60,477 bases of DNA from Tabrizicola oligotrophica. GTDB lineage: Bacteria; Pseudomonadota; Alphaproteobacteria; Rhodobacterales; Rhodobacteraceae. The stretch is taken from NCBI RefSeq assembly GCF_011008935.1, contig NZ_JAAIVJ010000013.1, forward strand, positions 1 to 60,477, in the 5' to 3' direction. Numbering within the stretch: position 1 is the stretch's first letter; every line of letters begins with the position of its first letter. Shown piece after piece: positions 8,465 to 16,467 of the stretch. Under the pieces are notes generated by a model that was not told the DNA's origin, made no database searches, and saw only the letters and a program-made list of their open reading frames with translations. Made by a program: the position numbers and the translations under genes.

Positions 8465-8785
8465 TTGGATCGCCTGAACATTGAAGCGATGACCCTGAAG
8501 GAGCTGCAGTCTCTGGAAAAGTCCATCGCCAAGTCCATTTCGACTTTTAAAGGCCGCCAGAAGGCCGAAGCGCTGGCAAAGGTCGAGGCACTGGCCAAGG
8601 AGCTGGGCTTTGTGCTGACGGACCTGATCGGTGCGGAACGACCCAAGTCCATCCGGGCGCCCGCCACTGCGAAATACCACCATCCAGAGAACTTCTCGAT
8701 CACCTGGTCGGGCCGTGGTCGCAGACCACAGTGGTTCATCGATCACGTAGACGCAGGGAATGACCCGAGCACCCTGGCCGTCTAG
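8465..8785 (+). CDS. H-NS-like nucleoid-associated protein
   Basis: 106 residues. An N-terminal coiled-coil dimerisation region (residues 10-50, LKELQSLEKSIAKSI...) is followed by the C-terminal H-NS DNA-binding motif TWSGRGRRPQWF (about 80-92), matching the TWSGRGRxP core of H-NS/HvrA-type proteins. The start is a TTG at 8465, supported by GGGAGA six bases upstream; the first ATG (8489) would cut into the coiled coil. It probably binds and silences AT-rich or phage DNA. It lies at the left border of the phage block with a matching terminator hairpin on each side. Confidence 0.85.
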   Translation: MDRLNIEAMTLKELQSLEKSIAKSISTFKGRQKAEALAKVEALAKELGFVLTDLIGAERPKSIRAPATAKYHHPENFSITWSGRGRRPQWFIDHVDAGNDPSTLAV

Positions 8786-8812
8786 CATTCCGCGACCAAA
8801 CCACCGAAAGCA

Positions 8813-8846
8813 GCGCCCGGAGGGACCCCCTCGCGGGCGCTTTTCA
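8813..8846 (+). terminator. Intrinsic terminator after the H-NS-like gene
   Basis: Stem GCGCCCG/CGGGCGC with an inner GAGG/CCTC helix followed by TTTTCATTTC, 28 bases after the H-NS-like stop codon. Near-identical to the hairpin at 8259. Confidence 0.7.
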
Positions 8847-8932
8847 TTTCGCCCTTCGCGGACCCTGCCCCGCCGCCACTCTCACAAGCGGCGCGCATCG
8901 CGTTGTCCGCCCTGCCATGAACGAGAGCCCCA

Positions 8933-10192
8933 ATGGACCTGGTGTTCACCCCGAGCCAGATCGAGACTTGGCCGATCGAACGGCTGCGCCCCTATGCCAG
9001 GAACGCCAAGATCCACGGCACCAACCAGGTGGCGAAGATCGCGGCCAGCATGGCGAAGTTCGGCTGGACAGTGCCCTGCATGGTGGCGGACGACGGCGAG
9101 TTGATTGCCGGTCATGGTCGGGTGCTGGCCGCCACGATGTTGGGCCTGAAGGATGTGCCAGTGATACGGCTTGGCCATCTGGATGAAGCGGAGCGCCGGG
9201 CTTATCGGATCGCCGACAACAAACTGACCGAGTTGGGCGAGTGGGACGAGGCCATGCTGCGCGACGAGATCGCGGGGCTGTTGGCCGAAGATTTCGACCT
9301 GTCCCTGCTCGGCATCACCGACGAGGATTTGGACGCCCTGCTGCGCGATCCCGATCAGGCCGAGGCTGGTGCTATCGAGGGCGAAGACGAAGTGCCAGAG
9401 CCGCCGGTCACGCCCGTGTCAGTGACGGGTGACCTTTGGCAGCTGGGGTCGCACCGTCTGATCTGCGGTGACAGCACGTCCGCCGACGTGGTTGGGCGCC
9501 TGCTGGGCAATGTTCGCCCATTGCTCATGGTCACAGACCCACCCTACGGCGTGGAATATGATCCGTCCTGGCGCAACCAGGCTGGGGCCGCCAAGACCAA
9601 ACGCACCGGCAAGGTGCTGAACGATGACCGGGCCGACTGGCGCGAGACCTGGGCACTGTTCCCCGGCGATGTCGCCTATGTCTGGCATGGCGCGCTGCAC
9701 TCTTCGACCGTAGCGGAAAGCCTGGTCGCGGCGGGCTTCACCGTGCGGTCACAGATCATCTGGGCCAAGGACCGCCTCGTCCTGAGCCGAGGCGATTATC
9801 ACTGGCAGCATGAACCCTGCTGGTATGCCGTCAAGAAGACTGGCAAGGGGCACTGGGCGGGCGACCGGAAGCAGACCACCCTGTGGCAGATCGCCAACAA
9901 GGATCAGGATGCCGCAACCGTGCACGGCACGCAGAAGCCGGTCGAATGCATGCGCCGCCCGATCCTGAACAATTCCAGCCCCGGTCAGGCGGTGTTCGAG
10001 CCCTTCATGGGATCGGGCACGACGCTGATCGCGGCGGAAACCACAGGCCGCGTCTGCTTCGGGATCGAACTGAACCCGGCTTACGTCGATGTTGCCATCA
10101 CCCGCTGGCAGGACTTCTCTGGCGCCACGGCCATACTGGCCGAGACCGGAGAGAGTTTCGCCGATCTGAAGGCCAAGCGACTGGCGGACTGA
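8933..10192 (+). CDS. ParB-domain DNA methyltransferase (phage type)
   Basis: 419 residues in two parts. Residues about 8-95 form a ParB/Srx-like domain (IERLRPYARNAKIHG, then ELIAGHGRVLAATMLG). Residues about 165-400 form an amino-methyltransferase: DPPYG (catalytic motif IV) comes first and FMGSGTTL (SAM-binding motif I) last, the beta-class order used by CcrM-like adenine or N4-cytosine methylases. There is no restriction gene next to it, so it is an orphan methylase, probably protecting or marking phage DNA before packaging. It lies upstream of the terminase genes, separated by the leftward gene group. Confidence 0.85.
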   Translation: MDLVFTPSQIETWPIERLRPYARNAKIHGTNQVAKIAASMAKFGWTVPCMVADDGELIAGHGRVLAATMLGLKDVPVIRLGHLDEAERRAYRIADNKLTELGEWDEAMLRDEIAGLLAEDFDLSLLGITDEDLDALLRDPDQAEAGAIEGEDEVPEPPVTPVSVTGDLWQLGSHRLICGDSTSADVVGRLLGNVRPLLMVTDPPYGVEYDPSWRNQAGAAKTKRTGKVLNDDRADWRETWALFPGDVAYVWHGALHSSTVAESLVAAGFTVRSQIIWAKDRLVLSRGDYHWQHEPCWYAVKKTGKGHWAGDRKQTTLWQIANKDQDAATVHGTQKPVECMRRPILNNSSPGQAVFEPFMGSGTTLIAAETTGRVCFGIELNPAYVDVAITRWQDFSGATAILAETGESFADLKAKRLAD

Positions 10193-10207
10193 TGCCGCAG
10201 TGCGGGG

Positions 10208-10756
10208 TCAGACCGCCGAATTGATGCGGTAGATCCTACCCCGCGTGTCATCCTTGGTGGAGGTCACAACCAGCCCCAGCTTCTTGCCCAAGGCCCCGGA
10301 CATAGCGCCCCTCGCCGTATGAGGCAGCCACGACAAGGCTGCTGTAATCTCGTCCATCGTCGCGCCTTCGGGCCGCTGCAGCATCGCGATCAACTGCGCC
10401 TGCTTGGTTCCGGCGCGCAGGGTCGGTGCCTTGGTTTCGGCCTCGGGCTCCGTCTTGGCGCGCTCCCGAATGACGGCGATGGTCTGCACCACTGCCGGTT
10501 CGATCCCGACTGCAAGAAGCCCTGCGTCGGTGACGATCAGCGTCGTGCCGTGACCATCGCCGGTCTCGCGCCAGAGCGGCTCGCCGCGACGAAGGTTGGC
10601 CTCGACCTCCTGCAGCCAGCCCCGGTCGATCATCTTGCCGACGGCCATTTTCGCCGCCGCTCCGGCCAGCCCCTTGGGCAACGGCAGGGCGAGATTGTCC
10701 GGGCGCTGGGCTCCGGCGGTCAGGATCAGGCTCTGGGTTTCCGACAGCTTGGTCAT
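10208..10756 (-). CDS. DUF3489 domain protein
   Basis: 182 residues. The C-terminal 70 residues (GTKQAQLIAMLQRPEGATMDEITAALSWLPHTARGAMSGALGKKLGLVV) match DUF3489, a winged-helix-like domain common in alphaproteobacterial prophages. The N-terminal half (ETQSLILTAGAQRPDNLALPLP) is also typical. A DNA-binding role is likely but unproven. It is the last gene of the leftward group and starts three bases after the preceding 74-residue gene. Confidence 0.75.
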   Translation of the reverse strand: MTKLSETQSLILTAGAQRPDNLALPLPKGLAGAAAKMAVGKMIDRGWLQEVEANLRRGEPLWRETGDGHGTTLIVTDAGLLAVGIEPAVVQTIAVIRERAKTEPEAETKAPTLRAGTKQAQLIAMLQRPEGATMDEITAALSWLPHTARGAMSGALGKKLGLVVTSTKDDTRGRIYRINSAV

Positions 10757-10759
10757 GGC

Positions 10760-10984
10760 TCAGGCCTCCCACTTGGCGAATTCGCCGCCCATGCCCATGC
10801 TGTCGGCGATGCGGCGCAGGATGCCCGGCGACTGGCGTTCCAGATCGGCGGCGAGCCGCGCCTCCTTGAAGAAGGTCTCGCGCGGCAGATGGTTGAGGGT
10901 GCCGTAGTGCAGGCGCATCGAGGCTTCGACCCCGGCGGGGTTCAGGTCGGGCGCCAGTTCCTTGAGCAAGGTCTGATAGTACAT
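10760..10984 (-). CDS. Small conserved prophage protein, unknown function
   Basis: 74 residues (MYYQTLLKELAPDLNPAGVEASM...). No motif that gives a function. It has a balanced helical composition, no membrane segment, and lies three bases upstream of the DUF3489 gene, so the two are probably one transcription unit. I recall small proteins of this kind beside DUF3489 genes in related prophages. Confidence 0.65.
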   Translation of the reverse strand: MYYQTLLKELAPDLNPAGVEASMRLHYGTLNHLPRETFFKEARLAADLERQSPGILRRIADSMGMGGEFAKWEA

Positions 10985-11036
10985 CGGGTATTCCGTTCAT
11001 CTGGCCGCGCGGGATGCGCCGCCTTCTACGAGGCCA

Positions 11037-11056
11037 AGCCCCGCCATCGCGGGGCT
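11037..11056 (-). terminator. Hairpin between two leftward small genes
   Basis: AGCCCCGC, four-base loop, GCGGGGCT. It lies 20 bases after the stop codon at 11077 and ahead of the 74-residue gene. There is no T tract, so it may act as a partial terminator or processing site. Confidence 0.4.
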
Positions 11057-11076
11057 GGTCCGGGGCCGTGGCCTTT

Positions 11077-11307
11077 TCACTCGGCGTGTTCGCCTTCCTT
11101 GAAGGCGCTGTCGGTGATCTCGCGCAGCAGGCTGGCGTAATGGGTCAGCGTGCCGACATGGCCCCAGTTCACCTCGTCGGGATGGGTCTCGAAATGGTCA
11201 GCGCTCAGCGCCTGCAGCCGCGCAAGCATGGTGTCCATCTCGGCCTTGGCGGCAAGGAAGGCGCTCAGGGCTTTGTCGTTCGTGGCGGCGGCGCGGCGGG
11301 TGGTCAT
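11077..11307 (-). CDS. Small helical prophage protein, internal start
   Basis: 76 residues starting MTTRRAAATND, ending ITDSAFKEGEHAE. The ATG at 11307 is preceded by AAGGATG; an alternative in-frame ATG at 11334 (MQLTQGCPA) follows GGAAACG. It has no recognised domain and is predicted helical and acidic. The second start resembles the one in the matching leader before the gene at 12030. This is the same frame as the 216-residue fusion described at 11727. Confidence 0.6.
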   Translation of the reverse strand: MTTRRAAATNDKALSAFLAAKAEMDTMLARLQALSADHFETHPDEVNWGHVGTLTHYASLLREITDSAFKEGEHAE

Positions 11308-11727
11308 GGCGGGGCATCCTTGGGTGAGTTGCATCGTTTCCGTGTAATCACAATCGCTCTGACGGGCCCCCAAGTGTAGGTAATTCCGAGCAATATCAGT
11401 GCTTTCTGATTGAACTCCGCGTGGCCCATGTGGGGGCTGCTCCGCATTGGCTTGTGGCGCGACCGTCACCCATTGGCAGCCGATCCACATGTAAAGGTGG
11501 GCAAATTCCCGTGTGGGACGTGGCAGGATGCGCGGTTTGCTCGGCGGGTCGAAGCAATCCAGCGCCTCCGGGGTGACCTGCCGGATTTCACGGGCGGCGA
11601 TGATGTCTTCGGGCTTCCAGCCTGCCAGCGCGGGCAGCATATGGGCGGGATAACCATCGTAGTGGACATAGACATGGGCCCATTCGTCGGGGCCGATCTG
11701 GATCGCGATCTGGGCGCGGGTGCTCAT
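11077..11727 (-). CDS. In-frame fused small prophage protein (216 residues)
   Basis: One uninterrupted leftward frame holds what look like two proteins. Residues 1-90 (MSTRAQIAIQIGPDEWAHVYVHYDGYP...) form a compact conserved phage-associated protein of unknown function. Residues 141-216 (MTTRRAAATNDKALSAFLAAKAEMD...) form a second small helical protein that has its own ribosome site. The linker (91-140) is the translation of an intergenic leader repeat, so the first protein appears to have lost its stop codon and reads into the second. Whether a fusion is made depends on the leader; separate synthesis of the second protein from 11307 or 11334 is likely. Confidence 0.55.
   Translation of the reverse strand: MSTRAQIAIQIGPDEWAHVYVHYDGYPAHMLPALAGWKPEDIIAAREIRQVTPEALDCFDPPSKPRILPRPTREFAHLYMWIGCQWVTVAPQANAEQPPHGPRGVQSESTDIARNYLHLGARQSDCDYTETMQLTQGCPAMTTRRAAATNDKALSAFLAAKAEMDTMLARLQALSADHFETHPDEVNWGHVGTLTHYASLLREITDSAFKEGEHAE
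11318..11411 (-). promoter_or_regulatory. Leader repeat, copy A, with near-palindrome
   Basis: About 90 bases closely related to the leader at 12044-12128. Shared parts, read leftward, are a palindrome at 11389-11403 (AGCACTGATATTGCT, imperfect here), TACACTT, CAGAGCGA and AAACGATGCAACTCACC ending at a second in-frame start. Likely a promoter-operator plus leader for the gene starting at 11307/11334. Confidence 0.6.
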
Positions 11728-11736
11728 CTGCCTGCC

Positions 11737-11793
11737 TCACGCCTGAACGCCGGGAAGCGTGGCGACATGGCTGCAAGTGGTGGTGTTCGTCAT
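11737..11793 (-). CDS. 18-residue open frame with strong ribosome site
   Basis: ATG at 11793 encodes MTNTTTCSHVATLPGVQA and a TGA. It follows AAAGGAACAAGCC, a good Shine-Dalgarno sequence, and ends ten bases before the next start at 11727. It lies between two genes of the same operon. It may be a leader peptide coupling translation to the next gene, or a true microprotein. No homologue is known to me. Confidence 0.4.
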   Translation of the reverse strand: MTNTTTCSHVATLPGVQA

Positions 11794-11805
11794 GGCTTGT
11801 TCCTT

Positions 11806-12030
11806 TCAGCGGCAGGCAGTGGCGGCGGCCAGCGTGGCCTTGGCACCGGCGATCCGCCCGGCCTCGTAGGCGGCCTCGAGGGCCGCCCGCATCGCCCAGA
11901 CCGCCACATCGTGGAAATCCAGCCGGTCGCTGTTCCGGGTCTCCAGCGTCTCGATGAAGAAATGCTTCGCGGCGATCTCGAGGATCAGGGCTTCGGGGGC
12001 AGCGGGCGTGGGTTTGGTCGCTTCGGTCAT
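11806..12030 (-). CDS. DUF6900-like small prophage protein
   Basis: 74 residues from ATG 12030 (MTEATKPTPAAPEALILEIAAKHFFIETLETRNSD...). The LEIAAKHFFIETLETRNSD..DFHDVAVWAMRAALEAAYEAG core matches a small helical domain (DUF6900 as I recall) common in alphaproteobacterial phages and plasmids; function unknown. GGAGAGACC precedes the ATG. An earlier in-frame ATG at 12057 (MQLTRRDRA) has AGGAAAAACG and may be the real start. It is the first gene of the leftward group. Confidence 0.65.
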   Translation of the reverse strand: MTEATKPTPAAPEALILEIAAKHFFIETLETRNSDRLDFHDVAVWAMRAALEAAYEAGRIAGAKATLAAATACR

Positions 12031-12043
12031 GGCTCGGTCTCTC

Positions 12044-12128
12044 CGGGTGAGTTGCATCGTTTTTCCTGAACCCAGAGTCGCTCTGTCGCGAAGTGTAATC
12101 AACTGAATACCAAGCAATATCATTGCTT
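12044..12128 (-). promoter_or_regulatory. Leader repeat, copy B, with perfect palindrome
   Basis: Matches the leader at 11318-11411. The palindrome AAGCAAT-ATC-ATTGCTT (12112-12128) is perfect here and sits 20 bases before the rightward terminase small-subunit start, between divergent transcription units. It is well placed as an operator governing both directions. Confidence 0.6.
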
Positions 12129-12148
12129 TAATCCAGACAGGCGCGACG

Positions 12149-12703
12149 ATGGAGGGGATGAGCGAGCGGGACTATTCCGCGCATTCCGGGCTCTCGCGCG
12201 GCGCGATCCAGAAGGCCCGCAAGACCGGGCGGCTGGTGGTCTACGGCGATGGGTCGATCAACGCGGCCGCGTCCGATGTGCGTCGCGCCGACATGACTGA
12301 TCCTGACCAGCAGCGGCGCAGCACCGGCGGTGACAGCGGGTTCAGCGGTCCAGTAGACAGTTCGTCCTATCTTAAGGCCCGAACCGCGCTGACGGTCTAC
12401 CAGGCACAGGAGCGCCAGTTGGCGATCCAGAAGAAGAAGGGCGCGCTGGTCGAACGGGCGCGGGCAGAGGCGCTGGTCTTCCGCCTCGCGCGGCAGGAGC
12501 GCGATGTCTGGGTGACCTGGCCCGCCCGGGTGGCGGCCTTGATCGCGGCCGAGGTGGCCGCGGAGGTGGAAAAGCAATCCGGACAGCCGGTGCGACCGGA
12601 GCGACCGGTGATCATCGAGGCCGCGATCCTGCAGAGGGTGCTGGAAACCCATGTCAGAGCGCAACTCGACGCCCTCGCCGATCTCCGGGTTTCCCTCGGG
12701 TGA
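12149..12703 (+). CDS. Phage terminase small subunit, Nu1-like
   Basis: 184 residues. The N-terminal 45 residues form a winged-helix-like DNA-binding domain (SERDYSAHSGLSRGAIQKARKTGRLVVYGDGSINAAASD), as in lambda Nu1. A coiled region follows (residues 75-120, YQAQERQLAIQKKKGALVERARAEAL). Small terminase subunits recognise the packaging site and stimulate the large subunit. The gene overlaps the large-subunit gene by 53 bases in another frame and opens the rightward structural operon. Confidence 0.8.
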   Translation: MEGMSERDYSAHSGLSRGAIQKARKTGRLVVYGDGSINAAASDVRRADMTDPDQQRRSTGGDSGFSGPVDSSSYLKARTALTVYQAQERQLAIQKKKGALVERARAEALVFRLARQERDVWVTWPARVAALIAAEVAAEVEKQSGQPVRPERPVIIEAAILQRVLETHVRAQLDALADLRVSLG

Positions 12704-14729
12704 CGGGGAGACGGATCACGATCTGGCCGCTGACGATCTGACCGAAGGCCTCGACCTCGATTTCGACGGGGCCGAGGATCTGTTGCGGGTCTGGCGCAAC
12801 GGCATGCGTCCCGATCCTGACCTGACGGTGTCGGAATGGGCGGACGCGCATCGCTGGCTGTCGTCACGCGCTGCGGCGGAACCGGGGCGGTATCGCACGG
12901 CGCGTGCGCCCTACCTGCGCGAGATCATGGATGCGCTGTCGCCCCGCCACCCGGCGCAGCGGATCACCTTCATGAAGGCCGCGCAGGTTGGCGCCACCGA
13001 AGCTGGCAACAACTGGATCGGCTTTGTCATCCATCACGCCCCGGGGCCGATGCTGGCCGTGCTGCCCACCGTCGAGATGGCAAAGCGCACCTCACGGGGC
13101 CGTCTCGATCCGCTGATTTCTGAGTCCCCGGCGCTGCGCGAACGGGTCAATCCAGCCCGCTCGCGTGACGCGGGCAACTCGATGCTGTCGAAGGAGTTCC
13201 CGGGCGGCATCCTGGTCTTGACCGGGGCCAACTCGCCGACCGGCCTGCGCTCAATGCCCGCGCGCTACATCTTTCTCGACGAGGTCGATGCCTATCCGGC
13301 CTCGGCCGACGAGGAAGGTGACCCGGTCACGCTGGCCGAGGCGCGGACCACCACCTTCTCGCACCGGCGCAAGGTGTTCATGGTCTCGACGCCGACGATC
13401 CGGGGCATCAGCCGGATCGAGCGCGAGTTTGAGGCCTCGGACCAGCGCCGGTACTTCGTGCCCTGCCCGCATTGCGGGGCGATGCAATGGCTGCAATTTG
13501 AACGCCTCCGCTGGGAGAAGGGGCGGCCTGACACCGCCGCCTACCATTGCGAGGGCTGTGAGAAGCCCATCGCCGAGCACCACAAGACCGGAATGCTGGA
13601 GAAGGGTGAGTGGCGCGCGACGGCGGTGCCCGCCGATCCGCATTCCATCGGCTTTCACCTCTCGGCGCTCTATTCGCCGCTGGGCTGGAAAAGCTGGGCC
13701 CAGATCGCACGGGACTGGCTGGCGGCCCAAGGCTCAGAGGAGATGCTGCGCGCCGCGCGCAACACCTTGTTGGGTGAGACATGGGTCGAGTCCGGCGATG
13801 CGCCGGAATGGCAGCGGCTGGCCGAGCGCCGTGAAGCCTATGGTGGGGTACAAATCCCGGCTGGCGGGTTGTTCCTGACGGCTGGCGTCGATGTGCAGAA
13901 GGACCGGATCGAGGTCGATGTCTGGGCCTGGGGCCGCGGCCTGGAGTCCTGGCTGGTCGATCACATCGTGATCGCCGGTGGCCCGGACGATCCGGCCTGC
14001 TGGGACAAGTTGACGGCCCTCCTGGGGCGGACATGGACCTGCGCCAATGGCGCGGTGATGGTGATCGGCAAGCTCGCCATCGACACCGGCTATGAAGCCC
14101 CGGCGGTTTACGCCTGGGCGCGCAAGCAGGGCTTCGAACAGGTCGCGCCGATCAAGGGGCTCGAAGGCTTCAACCGCGCCACGCCGGTGTCGGGCCCGAC
14201 CTTTGTGGATGCGACCATCGGCGGCAGACGTCTGCGCCGGGGCGCGCGGCTCTGGTCGGTGGCCACCGCGACCTTCAAGACCGAAACCTACCGCTTCCTG
14301 CGGCTGGAGCGGCCTTCGGATGAAGACCGGGCGCTTGGCGTGCTGGACGCCCCCGGCACCGTGCACCTGCCCGACTGGATCGACACCGAATGGCTGAAGC
14401 AGCTGGTGGCCGAACAGCTGGTCACCGTGCGCAACAAGCGCGGCTATGCCCATCCCGAATGGCAGAAGATGCGCGAGCGTAACGAGGCGCTGGACAGCCG
14501 CGTCTATGCGCGTGCGGCGGCGTGGATCATGGGCGCTGATCGCTGGGACGAGGCAACCTGGCGGCGGCTCGAGGCGCAGGCCGGGGTCGAAACCAGACCG
14601 CCAGTCACCCCGACTGCTGTCGAAGGTGTCGCAATGGAACCAGCAACGCCCACCCCGGCCAAGGCCGGAACAACGACGACGCCACGGCGGAAACGCCGGG
14701 CCTACACCCCGAACTTCATGAGGGACTGA
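12651..14729 (+). CDS. Phage terminase large subunit, GpA family
   Basis: 692 residues, close to the usual length of lambda-type GpA. It has an ATPase region with a Walker-A-like KAAQVGATEAG (about 105), Walker B YIFLDEVDAYP (about 205), a zinc ribbon CPHC...CEGC (about 275-305), and a C-terminal nuclease region starting with AGVDVQKDRIEVDVW (about 415). It cuts concatemeric DNA and drives packaging into the prohead. This is the lambda type and not the GTA-type terminase, which matters for judging the hybrid nature of the block. Confidence 0.93.
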   Translation: MSERNSTPSPISGFPSGDGETDHDLAADDLTEGLDLDFDGAEDLLRVWRNGMRPDPDLTVSEWADAHRWLSSRAAAEPGRYRTARAPYLREIMDALSPRHPAQRITFMKAAQVGATEAGNNWIGFVIHHAPGPMLAVLPTVEMAKRTSRGRLDPLISESPALRERVNPARSRDAGNSMLSKEFPGGILVLTGANSPTGLRSMPARYIFLDEVDAYPASADEEGDPVTLAEARTTTFSHRRKVFMVSTPTIRGISRIEREFEASDQRRYFVPCPHCGAMQWLQFERLRWEKGRPDTAAYHCEGCEKPIAEHHKTGMLEKGEWRATAVPADPHSIGFHLSALYSPLGWKSWAQIARDWLAAQGSEEMLRAARNTLLGETWVESGDAPEWQRLAERREAYGGVQIPAGGLFLTAGVDVQKDRIEVDVWAWGRGLESWLVDHIVIAGGPDDPACWDKLTALLGRTWTCANGAVMVIGKLAIDTGYEAPAVYAWARKQGFEQVAPIKGLEGFNRATPVSGPTFVDATIGGRRLRRGARLWSVATATFKTETYRFLRLERPSDEDRALGVLDAPGTVHLPDWIDTEWLKQLVAEQLVTVRNKRGYAHPEWQKMRERNEALDSRVYARAAAWIMGADRWDEATWRRLEAQAGVETRPPVTPTAVEGVAMEPATPTPAKAGTTTTPRRKRRAYTPNFMRD

Positions 14730-14730
14730 C

Positions 14731-14946
14731 ATGGATCTGGAACGGATGCGCGCCCTGTTGGCCGCGCTGCAGGAAGCGCGCTACGCGGGCGTCCGCTCGG
14801 TCAGCTATGACGGCAAGACCGTCAATTATGGTTCGGACGCGGAACTGGCGAATGCCATCAGCGATCTGGAAACCCGGATCGCGACGGCCACGACCGGTAC
14901 GCCGCGTCGTCGGCGCTGGGGCAATGTAGCCTCGAAGGGGCTTTGA
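14731..14946 (+). CDS. Head-tail joining protein, gpW-like
   Basis: 71 residues, starting one base after the terminase stop. Helical N-terminus (ERMRALLAALQEARY), central beta pair (GVRSVSYDGKTVNYGSDAE) and a second helix (LANAISDLETRIA) match the gpW fold. It acts at the head neck, stabilising packaged DNA before tail attachment. The basic tail GTPRRRRWGN is usual. Confidence 0.8.
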   Translation: MDLERMRALLAALQEARYAGVRSVSYDGKTVNYGSDAELANAISDLETRIATATTGTPRRRRWGNVASKGL

Positions 14947-14949
14947 CCA

Positions 14950-16467
14950 ATGGGTTTTGACGCCTTCCGTCAACGACTCGGTTCGATCATTGGCGGCTTC
15001 GATGCGGCACAATCCCATCGCCGCCTGCGCGGGTTCCGGGCATCCCGCGCCCATGTGAACACGCTGATCGCCGCCTCGGGCGACACGATCACTGCCCGCG
15101 CCCGCTGGCTGGTCCGCAACAATGGTTATGCGGCGAACGCGGTGGAGTCTTTTGCCAGCAATGTCGTCGGCGATGGCATCAAGCCCTCGTCGTCAATTGC
15201 CGACGCCGCGCTGAAGGAGCAGCTTCAGGCGGTATGGCTGGCCTGGACCGACGATGCCGATGCCGAGGGGCTGACCGATTTCTACGGGCTTCAGCGCCGG
15301 GCGGCCCGTGAGGTGTTCCTGTCGGGCGAGGTCTTCCTCCGCATCCGACCGCGCCGGGCCGAGGACGGTCTGACCGTGCCGCTGCAACTGCAGATGCTTC
15401 CCGCCGAAATGCTGCCGCTCGATCTGAACCGCACCCTTCCCGGCGCCGGGCTGATCCGCCAGGGCATCGAGTTCGATCCCATCGGCCGCCGCACCGCGTA
15501 TCATTTCCTGCGCCGCCACCCCGGCGACATGACCGATCCCGGGCTTTCCGGCGAGACCGTCCGGGTTCCGGCCTCGGAGGTGATCCATGTCCTCGACCCG
15601 GTCGAGGCCGGGCAGTTGCGCGGCGTGTCGCGTTTCGCCCCGGCGATCGTGAAGCTCTTCACCCTTGATCTCTATGACGATGCCGAGCTGGAGCGGAAGA
15701 AGATCGCGGCGATGTTCGCGATGTTCATCACCTCGCCCGCCCCGGAAACCCCGCTGGAACCGGCCGAGGAGGATCTCGAAGTCGAGCCCGGCCAGGTCGT
15801 CCGCCTCGATCCCGGCGAGGATGTCACCACCCCTGCGACGCCAGACTCGGGCGGTACCTATGAGCCCTTCCAGTACCGCACGCTCCTGCAGATCGGTGCC
15901 GCGCTGGGCGTGCCCTATGGCTACATGACCGGCGATACCGCGAAGGGCAACTTCTCCAACACCCGGATCGCGCTGGTGGATTTCCGCCGTCGCATCTCGG
16001 CCTTCCAGCATTCGGTGATGGTCTTCCAGCTCTGCCGCGCGGTCTGGGCCCGCTGGATGGATGTGGCTGTCCTCTCCGGTGCGCTGGACTTGCCGGGCTA
16101 CGAGAGCCAGCGGCGGCAATACCAGGCCTGCGCCTGGCTGCCGACCAAATGGGACTGGGTCGATCCGATGAAGGACGCCTCGGCAGAAATCCTGCAGATC
16201 GAGGCGGGCCTGAAATCCCGCACGCAAGCCATCTCGGAGCGCGGCTACGACGCCGAACAGGTCGACCGGGAGATCGCCGCCGAGCGCAAACGCGAACGGG
16301 CGCTGGGCCTCGACTTCCGCAGGCCCGGCTCGCCCGCGCAGGGGCCGGGCGCGTCGAACAACAGCAGTGGCAGCGATGGCGGTCCGGGAGCCGACCAGCC
16401 CAACACCACCGAAGAGGACAGGACGGAGGGCGATGGCCCGGAGACCGCCCCCAAGGAAAACCCATGA
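14950..16467 (+). CDS. Phage portal protein, lambda gpB family
   Basis: 505 residues. Family hallmarks include RARWLVRNNGYAANAVESFASNVVGDGIKP (about 40-70), the central LFTLDLYDDAELERKKIAAMFAMFI stretch and GNFSNTRIALVDFRRRI (about 330). The C-terminal 60 residues are low-complexity and hydrophilic. The portal forms the dodecameric DNA entry channel. Its last codons overlap the protease start (ATGATG/TGA at 16464-16467), giving translational coupling. Confidence 0.9.
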   Translation: MGFDAFRQRLGSIIGGFDAAQSHRRLRGFRASRAHVNTLIAASGDTITARARWLVRNNGYAANAVESFASNVVGDGIKPSSSIADAALKEQLQAVWLAWTDDADAEGLTDFYGLQRRAAREVFLSGEVFLRIRPRRAEDGLTVPLQLQMLPAEMLPLDLNRTLPGAGLIRQGIEFDPIGRRTAYHFLRRHPGDMTDPGLSGETVRVPASEVIHVLDPVEAGQLRGVSRFAPAIVKLFTLDLYDDAELERKKIAAMFAMFITSPAPETPLEPAEEDLEVEPGQVVRLDPGEDVTTPATPDSGGTYEPFQYRTLLQIGAALGVPYGYMTGDTAKGNFSNTRIALVDFRRRISAFQHSVMVFQLCRAVWARWMDVAVLSGALDLPGYESQRRQYQACAWLPTKWDWVDPMKDASAEILQIEAGLKSRTQAISERGYDAEQVDREIAAERKRERALGLDFRRPGSPAQGPGASNNSSGSDGGPGADQPNTTEEDRTEGDGPETAPKENP

